NCBI GenBank assembly: GCA_937890445.1
Contig: CALACD010000122.1
Location: 1 to 34,720 of the forward strand
Reading direction: 5' to 3'
DNA length: 34,720 bases
From: an uncultured Acidimicrobiia bacterium
Lineage (GTDB): Bacteria > Actinomycetota > Acidimicrobiia > Acidimicrobiales > SZUA-35
Positions 1 through 14,281 of this stretch are shown piece by piece (within the stretch, counting starts at the first letter, position 1; each line of letters starts with the position of its first letter). The notes beneath the pieces are model-generated. The model was not told the DNA's origin. It saw only the letters and a list, made by a program, of their open reading frames with translations, and did no database searches. Position numbers and translations under genes: made by a program.

Positions 1-353
1 ACGGTCGAGCGCCATGACACCATCGGCGGTGCCTGCTCGAGGGAGTCCAACACGCTGCGTTACGGCCATCACACCCGCGCCCAACATGCCTGCGTCGAGA
101 ACTTCGTGCACGACAACGCCAAGCGTGGCATGGGCAAACGGGACATCGTGCCCAACATCAACTTCTTCATGAACGTGCCGGTCGAAGCAGACGGAACCCT
201 CGGCATCGTCGATGGTCTGTCGGCACCGGGTCTCACGGTCGACCTGCTGGCCGCGATGGACACGCTGGTGGCGGTGTCGAACTGTCCCCAGATCAACAAT
301 CCTTGCAACGGCTTCAACCCGACCCCGGTACGGATGATCGTGACCATGCCGGA

Positions 354-357
<4 letters not shown>
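1..357 (+). CDS. DUF1989 urea carboxylase-associated protein (UAAP2 / carboxyguanidine deiminase subunit-like), C-terminal 118 aa, truncated by window edge
   Basis: Frame 1 is open from base 1 to TGA 355-357: ...GGACSRESNTLRYGHHTRAQHACVENFVHDNAKRGMGKRDIVPNINFFMNVPVEADGTLGIVDGLSAPG...SNCPQINNPCNGFNPTPVR. The MNVPV..DG..GI.DG.SAPG and NCPQ.NNPC..FNPTP motifs are typical of the family. ATGA overlap with the downstream carboxylase. Confidence 0.88.
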
Positions 358-4063
<3,706 letters not shown>

Positions 4064-4067
<4 letters not shown>

Positions 4068-5746
4068 CCAACGAGACGGCGCGGCAAACGATCGAGGACA
4101 CGTTCGATCGCATCGACGTCGCGCGGCGCGACGTCGACGATGCCATCTTCATCGCGGTTGCTGATCGGGACCGAACGCTGGCCTCGGTCGACGGCGAGGG
4201 ACCACTGGCCGGACTCACCTTTGCCGTCAAGGACAACATCGACGTGGCCGGCATGGCCACGACCGCCGGCTGCCCGAGCTTCGGGTTCCAACCAGCAGTG
4301 TCGGCCACGGTGGTCGCTCGGCTGACCGGGGCCGGCGCCACCTGCGTGGCCAAGACCAATCTCGATCAGTTCGCCACCGGACTCGTCGGCACCCGCAGCC
4401 CCTACGGCATCCCGATCAATCCGGTCGATGCCCGATTGGTGCCGGGTGGGTCGTCGTCGGGCTCAGCCGTCGCCGTCGCCCGCGGTCTGGTCGACTTCGC
4501 CTTGGGCACCGACACCGCAGGCTCGGGTCGTGTCCCTGCGCTGCACAACCGCATCGTCGGGCTCAAACCGACCCGGGGACTCCTGTCGACGGCTGGCGTC
4601 GTGCCTGCGGTTCGTAGCATCGACTGTGTCTCGATCTTCGCCCGCGACATCTCGACGGCGTGGTCGGCGCTGGAACAGGCCCGAGGATTCGATGCCTCCG
4701 ACCCGTTCAGCCGCCGGGCACCGACTCCTCCCCCACCTTCCCCCCTGCTTCGGGTGGCTGTCCCTTCGGTCGTCGATCTCGACACCGATCTCGACCGCGC
4801 CGCCTGGGAGGAGGCGCTCGCCTCACTGCGTAACCTCGCCATCGAGGTGTGCGAGCTCGACATCTCGTTCCTGTGCGATGCCGGCGATCTGTTGTACGGC
4901 GGACCATGGGTGGCCGAGCGCCTGGCTGCGGTCGGAGACTTCCTACGAACCGAACCGGTCGATGCCGATCCGACCGTTGCCCGCATCATTCTGGGGGGTG
5001 ACGAATTCGCTGCCATCGACGCCTACCGAGCGCAGTACCAGTTGGCCCACTACAAGCAGCGGGCCGACGCACTCTGGCACGACATCGATGTACTGCTCGT
5101 TCCAACCGCCCCGGGGCTCGCCACCCTCGACGAGGTGGCCGCCGACCCCGTCGGACGCAACACCAGGCTCGGCCGCTACACCAACTGGGTCAACCTCCTC
5201 GACCAGTGTGCAATCGCCGTCCCCGGACCCGACCGGACCGACGGGTTGCCGTTCGGGGTCACGGTCATCGGTCCTGCGGGCGCGGATGCCACCATTGCCT
5301 CCTTGGCCGCCGACCTCGTGGGCGAACACCTGTCGGCGGCCGTCACCGAAGCGGCAACCGGCTGGCTCGACATTGCCGTGGTCGGCGCTCATCTGACCGG
5401 CCAGCCCTTGAACTGGCAGCTGACGGATCCCGGCGCCCGTCTCGTCACCTCCACCGTGACGGCCGCGTCGTATCGGCTCTATGCGCTGGCCAACTCCCAG
5501 CCGCCGAAGCCGGGCCTGGTCCACGTCGATGACGGCGGCGCCGCCATCGAGATCGAGATCTGGCGTATGCCGAGAGATGCCGTCGGCGGTCTGCTGGCCC
5601 GAATCCCCGCACCGCTGGGGTTGGGGACGCTGCAGCTGGCCGATGGGCGAACCGTACACGGCTTCATCGCCGAACCCCGGGCCATCGAAGGCGCCGACGA
5701 CATCACCCACTTCGGCGGATGGCGGGCCTACCTCGCGTCGCGCTGA
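4064..5746 (+). CDS. atzF: Allophanate hydrolase (amidase-signature enzyme with C-terminal domain)
   Basis: Amidase signature GGSSSGSAVAVARGLVDFALGTDTAGSGRVPA; C-terminal allophanate hydrolase domain (...GGWRAYLASR); ATGA overlap with the carboxylase. Confidence 0.92.
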
Positions 5747-5821
5747 GACCACGGCACCTGATTCTCCGTCCTGAAACGACCAGGCAACAGGCAGGAAACC
5801 TGGAGACGCGATCGTGAGGGG

Positions 5822-6436
5822 ATGCAACTCGATCTCACCGCAACCAGGCCGGCTCTCATCGTCGTCGACATCCAAGCCGGGGTCTCCGAAGGCGTCGAAG
5901 CCTCGCTGCCCCACGTCGGAGAGGCCGAAGCGGTTCCGAAAGCCGTCGACGTGCTCACCGCGGCACGACAGCTCGGCATACCGGTCATCCACTTCAGGGA
6001 GGTCCACCGCAAGGAGATGGTCGACTTCGGTCGAGAACTCGACGGCGACGAGCCCGTGCACTGTCTCGAGACCTGGCCCGAGGCGCAATACCACCCCGAC
6101 ACCTTCCCCATCGACGGCGAGTTCCCGATGCACAAGCGCCGCTACAGCTGTTTCATCGGAACCGACCTCGAAATCCTCCTGCGGGGTCTCAAGGTCGACA
6201 CGCTCATCTTGATCGGCGCCATGACCAACGTGTGCGTGCACTACACCTTCGCCGACGGGCATCAGAAGGACTACCACATGCACGTCGTCGAGGACGCGGT
6301 GTACGGATCGGATTGGCCGGCCCACCACGCCTCGCTGATCGCCATGGAGTATCTGCAGCACGGGGCCCGGATCACGGCCGAACAGTTCGTCGACGCCGTG
6401 GCCGACCAGTTGGCCAGTCGATCCGTCGGCGTCTGA
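5822..6436 (+). CDS. Isochorismatase-fold cysteine hydrolase (amidohydrolase; candidate biuret-type hydrolase)
   Basis: Catalytic triad context: ALIVVDIQ (Asp), HKRRYSCF (Lys), GAMTNVCVHYTFADGHQKDY (Cys). Confidence 0.88.
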   Translation: MQLDLTATRPALIVVDIQAGVSEGVEASLPHVGEAEAVPKAVDVLTAARQLGIPVIHFREVHRKEMVDFGRELDGDEPVHCLETWPEAQYHPDTFPIDGEFPMHKRRYSCFIGTDLEILLRGLKVDTLILIGAMTNVCVHYTFADGHQKDYHMHVVEDAVYGSDWPAHHASLIAMEYLQHGARITAEQFVDAVADQLASRSVGV

Positions 6437-6473
6437 GAACCGTCAGAGGAACGTCGCAGGAAAGGAGTCACGC

Positions 6474-7301
6474 ATGGCCAGCACCGGCGTCCGTCGGGTG
6501 GTGCCTCTCACCTTCGGTTGGGAGCACATTCCCCTGAGCATCTCGATCGCCGGTGGCGATCCGAACCTCCGCTTGCGCGAACCCGTACCCGGGATCCTCC
6601 TGGAGGTCGACGGCGGCTGGTTCCTTCTCGACACCGGGTTCAACACACCGGTGCTCCTGGACCACCAGCTCCGACGACGACTGTGTCACATGGGCATCGA
6701 GGACGAGTTGGTCGGCGACGACGGCGACTCGATCGAACGAGCCTTCGAGTTCGTCGGCATCGACCCGGCCGACGTCGTCGAGGTCGGACTCAGCCACCTC
6801 CACTACGACCACGCCGGCGGTTTGCGCTGGTTCGTCGAGCAAGCCCCCGTTCATTGCCAGCGAAGGGAACTGGAACACGCGCTGGCCCTCGACGCGCCCG
6901 AGCCCCAGGCCATGCTGCGTATGGACTTCGACGACCATCGCATCGACTGGCGACTGGCCGACGGTGATGTCGAGCTGGCACCGGGCATCACGGCCATCGC
7001 CACCTATGGCCACACCGTCGGCCATCAGAGCTTCGTGATCGACCTGATCGACGGTTCCGGCTTCGTCTTCGCCTTCGATGCCGCCGACCTCCAACGCAAT
7101 CTCGACGACGAGATCCCACCCGGTTCGGTGGCCACCGGCGATCAGGAGGAGGCCATCGAATCGATCCGACGACTGAAGGCGATCGCCAAGGAGAAGAACT
7201 ATCGCCTGATTCCGGGCCACGATCCCGACGTGTGGCCGGCCTTCACCGCAGAGCTCGGCTGCGAAGGCCCCCACGAACATGGACGGTTCCTTCCCGTCTG
7301 A
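6474..7301 (+). CDS. MBL-fold hydrolase, N-acyl homoserine lactonase-like
   Basis: SHLHYDHAGG (HxHxDH), distal GHTVGHQS and PGHDPDVWP motifs. Confidence 0.85.
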   Translation: MASTGVRRVVPLTFGWEHIPLSISIAGGDPNLRLREPVPGILLEVDGGWFLLDTGFNTPVLLDHQLRRRLCHMGIEDELVGDDGDSIERAFEFVGIDPADVVEVGLSHLHYDHAGGLRWFVEQAPVHCQRRELEHALALDAPEPQAMLRMDFDDHRIDWRLADGDVELAPGITAIATYGHTVGHQSFVIDLIDGSGFVFAFDAADLQRNLDDEIPPGSVATGDQEEAIESIRRLKAIAKEKNYRLIPGHDPDVWPAFTAELGCEGPHEHGRFLPV

Positions 7302-7374
7302 TCCAACCCGTCTGACCCATCCCGAATCTCTCGTGTGTCGGGAACCAGACTGCTGGTTGGTTCGTCACAGGATC

Positions 7375-7403
7375 ATCGCGGCAGCTGCGAAGGGCTGCGC
7401 GAT
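7375..7403 (+). promoter_or_regulatory. Imperfect hairpin in the leader of the alpha-2-macroglobulin gene
   Basis: ATCGCG(g)CAGC - TGCGAAGG - GCTGCGCGAT: 10-bp stem with one bulge, just 5' of the GAGGAGAGG ribosome-binding site. Confidence 0.5.
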
Positions 7404-7423
7404 CCGAGGAGAGGAATGCGGAT

Positions 7424-10400
7424 TTGCGTCGACTGATGGTCATCAGCTTGTGTTTCGCCCTTCTCGCAGCTGCCTGCACCGATAGCGGGAGCGACGACGA
7501 CGAGACCGGATCTGTGGGTGTCGGCAGGGTGGCGGACGCCACTCGACCGTCGCGCCTGGCACTGCAGTTGAGTGAGGGGTCGGCTTCCCAGGTTGCCGAC
7601 CCGGCGACCAGTGTCGTGACCGGCACCGCGTTGACCGACAACGAGGTCACGGCCATCCTCGATCGACTCCCCGTATGGGACGTGCCCGACACCGATCAGG
7701 TCGAGTCCAACCGCCCGACCGACTCGCTGCGCCCTCCCCTCATCGGCGACACCGTCGAAGGAACCTTCCCCCCGACCGGCGACGCCGACCCCACGGCAGA
7801 CGAAGCGGCCGACGGCCCACTCGAAGTCCTACGAGTCCAGCCCGAGGGTGCAGTCCCTCTCGCTGCGTTCCTGAGCATCACCTTCAACCAGCCAATGGTG
7901 CCGCTGGCCACCCTCGACCAGCTCGGAGCCGAAGACGTTCCCGTCACGGTCACTCCCGCCGTCGAGGGTCGGTGGCGTTGGATCGGGACTCGGACGCTGC
8001 GGTTCGAGGTCGACCCCGGCCTCACCGATCGGCTCCCGGCAGCCACCGAGTACCAGGTCGAGATCCCGGCCGGGACGGTATCGGCCAACGGGGCCCGACT
8101 CGCCGAAGCCGTCCGTTTCCAGTTCGCCACACCTGCGCCCCGAGTGGAGTCGTTCGTCGGGGCCTCCGACAGCATGCCGCTGACCTCGGTGTTCGTCGCC
8201 GTGTTCGATCAGGTCGTGGACCCCGAGAGCATCCTGTCGACCACCACCTTGGAGGTCGGCGCCGACGAGCGCCCCGTTCGGGTCGCCACCACGGACGAGA
8301 TCGAAGCCGACGAGGAAGCATCGAGTGCCATCGAGGATGCGTTGGAGGGGCGGGCCGTCGCCTTCGTCGCCACCGACCCGCTGCCGGTCGATCAACCGGT
8401 CGTGATCACGTTCGAGGCCGGTACCGCATCGACCGAAGGCCCCCGTGTCACCGACAGCCCCCAGACGTTCCGGGGCCGCACATTCGGCAACCTGCGAGTG
8501 AGCCGGACCGACTGCGGCTACGGCGACGGATGCCGACCGCTGACGCCGTTACGGATCGAGTTCAGCAACCCGCTGGACCTGAACGTGTTCACCCCGTCCA
8601 TGGTCGGCGCCGAACCGGCGATCCCCGGGATGCGGGTCAACGTCTACGGCAACACGATCGAGGTGGCGGGGGCAACCGCGGGCCGCACCACCTATGAGAT
8701 CACCCTGTCGGCCGCCATCACCGATACCTTCGGCCAGACGCTGGGCGACGACGTCACCGAGCGGTTCGAGGTCGGTCCGGCCCTACCCTGGCTCCGGGGC
8801 TTCGACCGCCAATTCGTGACCGTCGACCCGACGGCGCCATCTCCGACGGTGAGCATCTCGACCATCAACCACGAGAGCGTTCGAGTGAGGGCATGGTCGG
8901 TGTCGCCCGACCAATACGGGGACTATCTGCGTTACCTCGAGTCGACCTATGCAGACACCCGACCCCCCGAGCCGAGCTGGCCCGTGGTCCTCGACCAGGA
9001 CGTCGCCATCGACGCCCCCGACGACACCTTTGCCGAAACGGCGATCGATCTGACCGATGCCTTCGACCAGTCGGACGGACCGATCGTCGTGCGCATCGAA
9101 CCGACCCGAACGTTCTCGCCCGACAGCAACGAGTACTGGCAGAACCAACCCAGCTACGCCTTCGTGCAGCAGACCACCGTGGCCATCGATGCCATCGTCG
9201 ACAACGACGAGCTGCTGATCTGGACCACCGATCTGCGCACCGGTGAGCCCTTGGGCGACGTCGACGTCGAGGTGCTCGGTCGGAACGAATCCGTGACGAC
9301 CGACCAGGACGGACTGGCCCGGTTGTCGCTGAACGCCACGGGCGTGACCGGCTTGGTCGCCACGGTCGACGACCGGATCGGCATGCTGCCCTCCAGCTGG
9401 TACGACGGCTGGCAAGCCCAGCAGAACGGCGAGGAGACCCGCTGGTACGTCTTCGACGATCGGGGCATCTACAAGCCGGGTGAGACGGCAAGGGTGACGG
9501 GCTGGATCCGAACCATCGACGCCGGCAAGGGTGGCCCACCCGAACTCGTCGCCGACAGCGTCACGGTCGACTACCAGGTCTATGACCCGCAGTACAACGA
9601 GATCGCATCGGGTCAGACCGAGGTCAACGCGCTGGGCGGATTCAACCTGGCCGTCGACATCCCCGCCGCGGCCAATCTGGGTCAGGCGACGATCGAGTTC
9701 CAACTCTCGGGACCGGGCGCGCCGGCGTCGGGTTACGGCAACCACTGGTTCCAGATCCAGGAGTTCCGGACTCCCGAGTTCGAGGTGCTGGCCCGGGCCG
9801 AGAGCGCTGGCCCGTACCTGGTGGCCGAACCGGCCACCATTGCCGTGGACGCCAACTACTACGCCGGGGGCCCGCTTCCCGACGCCGAGGTCCAATGGCT
9901 GGTCAGCACCGCTCCCACCAGCTACTCCCCGCCCGGATGGGACCCGTTCGTGTTCGGCCAGTGGCAACCGTGGTGGATCGCCGGGCCCTCCTTCGAGGGC
10001 GGCTACGGGATCGACGGCTACCGCGGAGATTTCGGGGCCGAAGGCGACATCTGCTTCGACTGCGGTCCCGGCTTCGGTTCGATCGAGTACGAACAGTTCG
10101 CGGGCCGCACCGACGGCGGCGGACATCACTATCTGCAACTGGACTTCACCGGTCCCGAGATCGACCTGCCTTCGTCGATCACGGCCGAGTCGACCGTGTT
10201 CGACGTGAACCGTCAGGCCTTCGCCGGACGAACCAGCCTGTTGGTGCACGCGGCCCGCCAGTACGTCGGCCTGCGAACCGATCGACCGTTCGTGGAGAAG
10301 GGCACGCCGATTCGGGTCGACGTCGTCGTCACCGACATCGATGGTGCAGCCGTCGCCGGCCGCGATGTCGAGGTCACTGCGGGTCGGGTCGAGTCGATCT

Positions 10401-13400
10401 TCGCCGACGGCACGTGGACCGATCAGGTGGTCGATTCCACGACGTGCACGATCACCTCGATCGCAGCCGTCGACGCGTCCAGCGAGACCCCCCGCTGCGA
10501 GTTCGCCACCGACATCGGCGGCAGCTACCGGATCACCGCCATCGTCACCGACGACGACGGCCACCGGAACCGAACCGAGATCACCCAGTGGGTGACCGGG
10601 GCCGAGAGTCGTCCCTCGCGGCTGGTGCAGCAGGAGACCGTCACCATCGTCCCCGACCGTGCGACCTATGCCGAAGGTGACACCGCCGAGTTGTTCGTCC
10701 AGGCCCCGTTCTCGCCGGCCAGTGGTCTGGTGACCGTGATGCACGGCGGCATCGAGTCGACCATCTCGTTCGATGCACCCGACGGCACGGCCGTGGTCGA
10801 CGTTCCGATCGAGGCCGGCTTCGTGCCGAACGTGTCGGTACAGGTCGACATGGTCGGTTCGGCCGTGCGGACCGCTGACGACGCGACCCCGCTTCCCGAC
10901 GCGCCGCGCCGCCCGGCGTTCGCCACCGGCCGCATCGACCTGGCCGTGCCGCCGCTGCGCCAGACACTCCAGGTCATGGCAACGCCCGGCGATCCACTGC
11001 TGCAACCGGGAGCCGACACCTCGGTGACCGTCGAGGTACGCGACGCCGACGGGGAGCCCGTGGATGGCGCCGGCGTGGCCATCGTCGTGGTCGACGAGGC
11101 TGTCCTTGCCCTGACCGGCTATCAGCTGTCCGATCCCCTCGACACGTTCTACGGCATGGTCTATGGCAATGCCTTCGCCGAGTACGTGCGCTCCAGCGTG
11201 GTGTTGTCACAACCCGAGACCTTCGACTCGGGCAACACCGCCGGGGGCGAGGAACAAGCCACCGATGACGGCACTGTCGACGAGGAGGCCGTGGAGGAGG
11301 AAGCGTCGGCCGATTTCGCCCTGTCCGACGGCGATGACACCGGTGCTGCGTCCCCGACGACCACTGCCTTCAGCGAGGCGCGACAGGCGGGCACCGATGC
11401 AGCCGGCTCGGGGGTTCCCCTCGAGGTCCGCACCGACTTCGGCGCGCTGGCCGTCTACGCCCCCGACGAGACCACGACTGCCGACGGCACCGTCACCGTC
11501 GCCGTGGCGCTGCCGGACAACCTGACTCGCTATCGGGTGATGGCGGTCGCCGTCGACGGGGCCGAACGATTCGGCAAGGGCGAAGCCAACATCACGGCCC
11601 GCCTGCCGCTGATGGTGCGGCCGTCGGCTCCCCGGTTCTTGAACTTCGGCGATCGGTTCGAGCTGCCCATCGTGGTCCAGAACCAAACCGATGGCGTCAT
11701 GTCCGTCGACATCGTGGTGCAATCCTCGAACCTGGCGCTGACCGATGCCGCCGAGTTCTCGGGCACCACCAACGATGGAGCCATGGCAGGACAGCGCGTG
11801 ACCGTGCCCGCCAACGATCGGGTCGAGGTTCGTTTCCCCGCCGCCTCCGATCGGGCCGGGACCGCCCGATTCCGGGTCGCCGCCGTCAGCGGTGACGACG
11901 GTGACGCGGCCCAGATCGAACTGCCGGTCTACACCCCGGCCACGGCCGAAGCCTTCGCCACCTACGGTGTCCTCGACGGTGGCGACGGCGCCATCGCCCA
12001 ACCACTCCTGGCCCCGGTCGACGTCTTCTCCCAGTTCGGGGGGCTCGAGATCAACACCTCGTCGACGGCCCTCCAGGCCCTGACCGACGCTGTCCTGTAC
12101 GTCACCGACTATGAGTACGACTCAGCCGATGGCCATGCGTCTCGCATCATGGCCGTGGCCGCCCTGCGCGACGTGCTCGAGGCCTTCTCGGCCGATGGGC
12201 TCCCGTCGGCGGCGGCACTGAACGCACAGGTCGCACGCGACATCGAGCGCCTGGCCGCTCTCCAGAACGATGATGGCGGCTTCCCCTACTGGCAACGGGG
12301 ACAGCTCTCGATCCCCTGGCAGTCGATCCAGTCGACCCACGCCCTCGTGCTGGCCGATCAGGCCGGGTACCAGGTGCCCGATGCCACGCTGGCTGCGGCC
12401 CTCGACCACCTGGCCAACATCGAATCCTTCATCCCCACCGACTATGCGGTCGAGGTTCGCACCACCCTCAGCGCCTACGCCCTGCACGTACGCAACCTGG
12501 CCGGCCAGCGGGACTCGACCAAGGCCGAGGGCCTGTACACCGCGAGCGTCGACACCCTTCAACTGGATGCACTGGCCTGGTTGTGGCCCGTGGTGGAGAG
12601 CTCCGACATCCGGTCGGCCATCTCCCGAACATTCGAGAACCGGGCAGTCGAGACGGCGGGGGCGGCCGTGTTCGCCAACGACTACGGCGAGGACGCCTAC
12701 GTGATCGCCAACTCGGACCGTCGCACCGACGGGGTGATCCTCGACGCCTTGATCACCCAGGCGCCCGACAGCGATCTGATCCCCAAGGTGGTGGCCGGAC
12801 TGCTGGGCAACCAGATCCGAGGCCGGTGGAACAACGTGCAGGAGAACGCGTTCATCCTGTTGGCCCTCCACCGCTATTTCGACACCTTCGAATCGGTCAC
12901 GCCCGAGTTCGTCGCCCGGGCCTGGCTCGGTGACCGCTACGTCGCCGAGGCCGAGTTCCGGGGACGTTCGACCGATCGGTCCGCCACGCTGGTCCCGATG
13001 GCCGAACTGATCGACGCCGGCAACTCCCAGGTCGTGGTGGCCAACGACGGGGTCGGACGCCTCTACTACCGGCTGGGCCTTCGCTACGCCCCCGAGGACC
13101 TCACGCTCGAGGCTCGTGACGAGGGCTTCGTCGTGGAACGCATCTACGAGGGCGTCGATGATCCTGCCGACGTACGACGCGAGACCGACGGCACCTGGTA
13201 CATCCGGGCCGGATCAACGGTGCGGGTACGGCTGACGATGGTGGCCGACGCTCAACGCACCCACGTGGCCCTCATCGATCCGCTACCGGCCGGTTTCGAA
13301 GCCCAGAACCCGGGATTGGCCGTGACTCCGACCACCCCGCCCGAAGAGATCGGTGAGGGTTCATCGTGGACCTCGTGGAACTACGGGGGATGGTTCGAAC

Positions 13401-13591
13401 ACCAGAACCTGCGCGACGACCGGGCCGAAGCGTTCACCAGCTACCTACCGGGAGGCACCTACGACTACTCCTACATTGCCCGAGCCACCACGCCCGGCAC
13501 GTTCGTGGTCCCACCGACCCGAGCCGAGGAGATCTACGCACCCGAGGTCTTCGGCCGCTCACCTTCGGCCACCGTGGTCGTCGAAGGCTGA
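7424..13591 (+). CDS. Alpha-2-macroglobulin family lipoprotein (YfhM/YfaS-like), 2055 aa, thioester motif absent
   Basis: Lipoprotein signal MRRLMVISLCFALLAAAC; MG domains (WYVFDDRGIYKPGETARVTGWIR, VVDEAVLALTGYQ), A2M domain (LPDNLTRYRVMAVAVDG), thioester-domain helices without CxEQ. TTG start 7424 (ATG 7436 possible). Confidence 0.9.
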   Translation: MRRLMVISLCFALLAAACTDSGSDDDETGSVGVGRVADATRPSRLALQLSEGSASQVADPATSVVTGTALTDNEVTAILDRLPVWDVPDTDQVESNRPTDSLRPPLIGDTVEGTFPPTGDADPTADEAADGPLEVLRVQPEGAVPLAAFLSITFNQPMVPLATLDQLGAEDVPVTVTPAVEGRWRWIGTRTLRFEVDPGLTDRLPAATEYQVEIPAGTVSANGARLAEAVRFQFATPAPRVESFVGASDSMPLTSVFVAVFDQVVDPESILSTTTLEVGADERPVRVATTDEIEADEEASSAIEDALEGRAVAFVATDPLPVDQPVVITFEAGTASTEGPRVTDSPQTFRGRTFGNLRVSRTDCGYGDGCRPLTPLRIEFSNPLDLNVFTPSMVGAEPAIPGMRVNVYGNTIEVAGATAGRTTYEITLSAAITDTFGQTLGDDVTERFEVGPALPWLRGFDRQFVTVDPTAPSPTVSISTINHESVRVRAWSVSPDQYGDYLRYLESTYADTRPPEPSWPVVLDQDVAIDAPDDTFAETAIDLTDAFDQSDGPIVVRIEPTRTFSPDSNEYWQNQPSYAFVQQTTVAIDAIVDNDELLIWTTDLRTGEPLGDVDVEVLGRNESVTTDQDGLARLSLNATGVTGLVATVDDRIGMLPSSWYDGWQAQQNGEETRWYVFDDRGIYKPGETARVTGWIRTIDAGKGGPPELVADSVTVDYQVYDPQYNEIASGQTEVNALGGFNLAVDIPAAANLGQATIEFQLSGPGAPASGYGNHWFQIQEFRTPEFEVLARAESAGPYLVAEPATIAVDANYYAGGPLPDAEVQWLVSTAPTSYSPPGWDPFVFGQWQPWWIAGPSFEGGYGIDGYRGDFGAEGDICFDCGPGFGSIEYEQFAGRTDGGGHHYLQLDFTGPEIDLPSSITAESTVFDVNRQAFAGRTSLLVHAARQYVGLRTDRPFVEKGTPIRVDVVVTDIDGAAVAGRDVEVTAGRVESIFADGTWTDQVVDSTTCTITSIAAVDASSETPRCEFATDIGGSYRITAIVTDDDGHRNRTEITQWVTGAESRPSRLVQQETVTIVPDRATYAEGDTAELFVQAPFSPASGLVTVMHGGIESTISFDAPDGTAVVDVPIEAGFVPNVSVQVDMVGSAVRTADDATPLPDAPRRPAFATGRIDLAVPPLRQTLQVMATPGDPLLQPGADTSVTVEVRDADGEPVDGAGVAIVVVDEAVLALTGYQLSDPLDTFYGMVYGNAFAEYVRSSVVLSQPETFDSGNTAGGEEQATDDGTVDEEAVEEEASADFALSDGDDTGAASPTTTAFSEARQAGTDAAGSGVPLEVRTDFGALAVYAPDETTTADGTVTVAVALPDNLTRYRVMAVAVDGAERFGKGEANITARLPLMVRPSAPRFLNFGDRFELPIVVQNQTDGVMSVDIVVQSSNLALTDAAEFSGTTNDGAMAGQRVTVPANDRVEVRFPAASDRAGTARFRVAAVSGDDGDAAQIELPVYTPATAEAFATYGVLDGGDGAIAQPLLAPVDVFSQFGGLEINTSSTALQALTDAVLYVTDYEYDSADGHASRIMAVAALRDVLEAFSADGLPSAAALNAQVARDIERLAALQNDDGGFPYWQRGQLSIPWQSIQSTHALVLADQAGYQVPDATLAAALDHLANIESFIPTDYAVEVRTTLSAYALHVRNLAGQRDSTKAEGLYTASVDTLQLDALAWLWPVVESSDIRSAISRTFENRAVETAGAAVFANDYGEDAYVIANSDRRTDGVILDALITQAPDSDLIPKVVAGLLGNQIRGRWNNVQENAFILLALHRYFDTFESVTPEFVARAWLGDRYVAEAEFRGRSTDRSATLVPMAELIDAGNSQVVVANDGVGRLYYRLGLRYAPEDLTLEARDEGFVVERIYEGVDDPADVRRETDGTWYIRAGSTVRVRLTMVADAQRTHVALIDPLPAGFEAQNPGLAVTPTTPPEEIGEGSSWTSWNYGGWFEHQNLRDDRAEAFTSYLPGGTYDYSYIARATTPGTFVVPPTRAEEIYAPEVFGRSPSATVVVEG

Positions 13592-13654
13592 CCGGCCGGT
13601 CCTGCCGAGTCCAGCATCACCGCAGCGGCGGACCGATTCGATGAGACTGGGGCG

Positions 13655-14275
13655 GTGCAGGTGCGCCGATCCATCCTCATCACCGTGGGGACGTTGGGCG
13701 CGGCCGCCGCTTCCGGGCTGATCGCCGACGAGCTCCACCACCGGGCTGCATCGCGGCACATTCCGTCGGCTCGCTCGGTCGCGCTCGTGGTGTTGGGGTT
13801 CCCGTCCCGACGCGACAACCGACCCCACCCGGTGCAGATCTGGCGGGTGAAGTTGGCCTTGCGCACGATCGCACGTCATGGCGCCGACACCATCGTCTTC
13901 TCCGGTGCTCCTCCTCGTCCCGGCGCCCCGTCCGAGGCCGAAGCCATGGCCGACATCGCCACGTCGCTCGGCTACCCGGGACCGACGAACCCGGCCGTCA
14001 TCCTCGAGACCAACGCCACCAGCACCTGGGAGAACGTCCACGGTTCGGCACCGCTGGTCGAAGGGGCCGACATCGTGATCCTGGTCTCCGATCCGCTCCA
14101 TGCCCGACGGGCCCAGCGCTACTGGCACCAGCAACACCCCGGAGACACCGATCGGGTCTTCGTCACCGATGGCTCACCTCGCTTCGCCGACTGGTGGATG
14201 AAGATCCCGACCGCGGCGGTGTCGGCGGTCCGATGGCGGGCCGTCGCCGTCAAACATCGCCTCGGTTTCGCCTGA
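13655..14275 (+). CDS. YdcF/DUF218 family protein
   Basis: SVALVVLGFPSRRDNRP..., DTIVFSGAPPR, PSEAEAMADIATSLG, ILETNATSTWENV, VSDPLHARRAQRYW pattern of DUF218; GTG start. Confidence 0.8.
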   Translation: MQVRRSILITVGTLGAAAASGLIADELHHRAASRHIPSARSVALVVLGFPSRRDNRPHPVQIWRVKLALRTIARHGADTIVFSGAPPRPGAPSEAEAMADIATSLGYPGPTNPAVILETNATSTWENVHGSAPLVEGADIVILVSDPLHARRAQRYWHQQHPGDTDRVFVTDGSPRFADWWMKIPTAAVSAVRWRAVAVKHRLGFA

Positions 14276-14281
14276 GCGCCG

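Noticed and set aside
13590-13601. GACCGGCCGGTC palindrome at the A2M stop codon as terminator
   Set aside because: No loop or T-tract; short GC palindromes are expected by chance at this composition.
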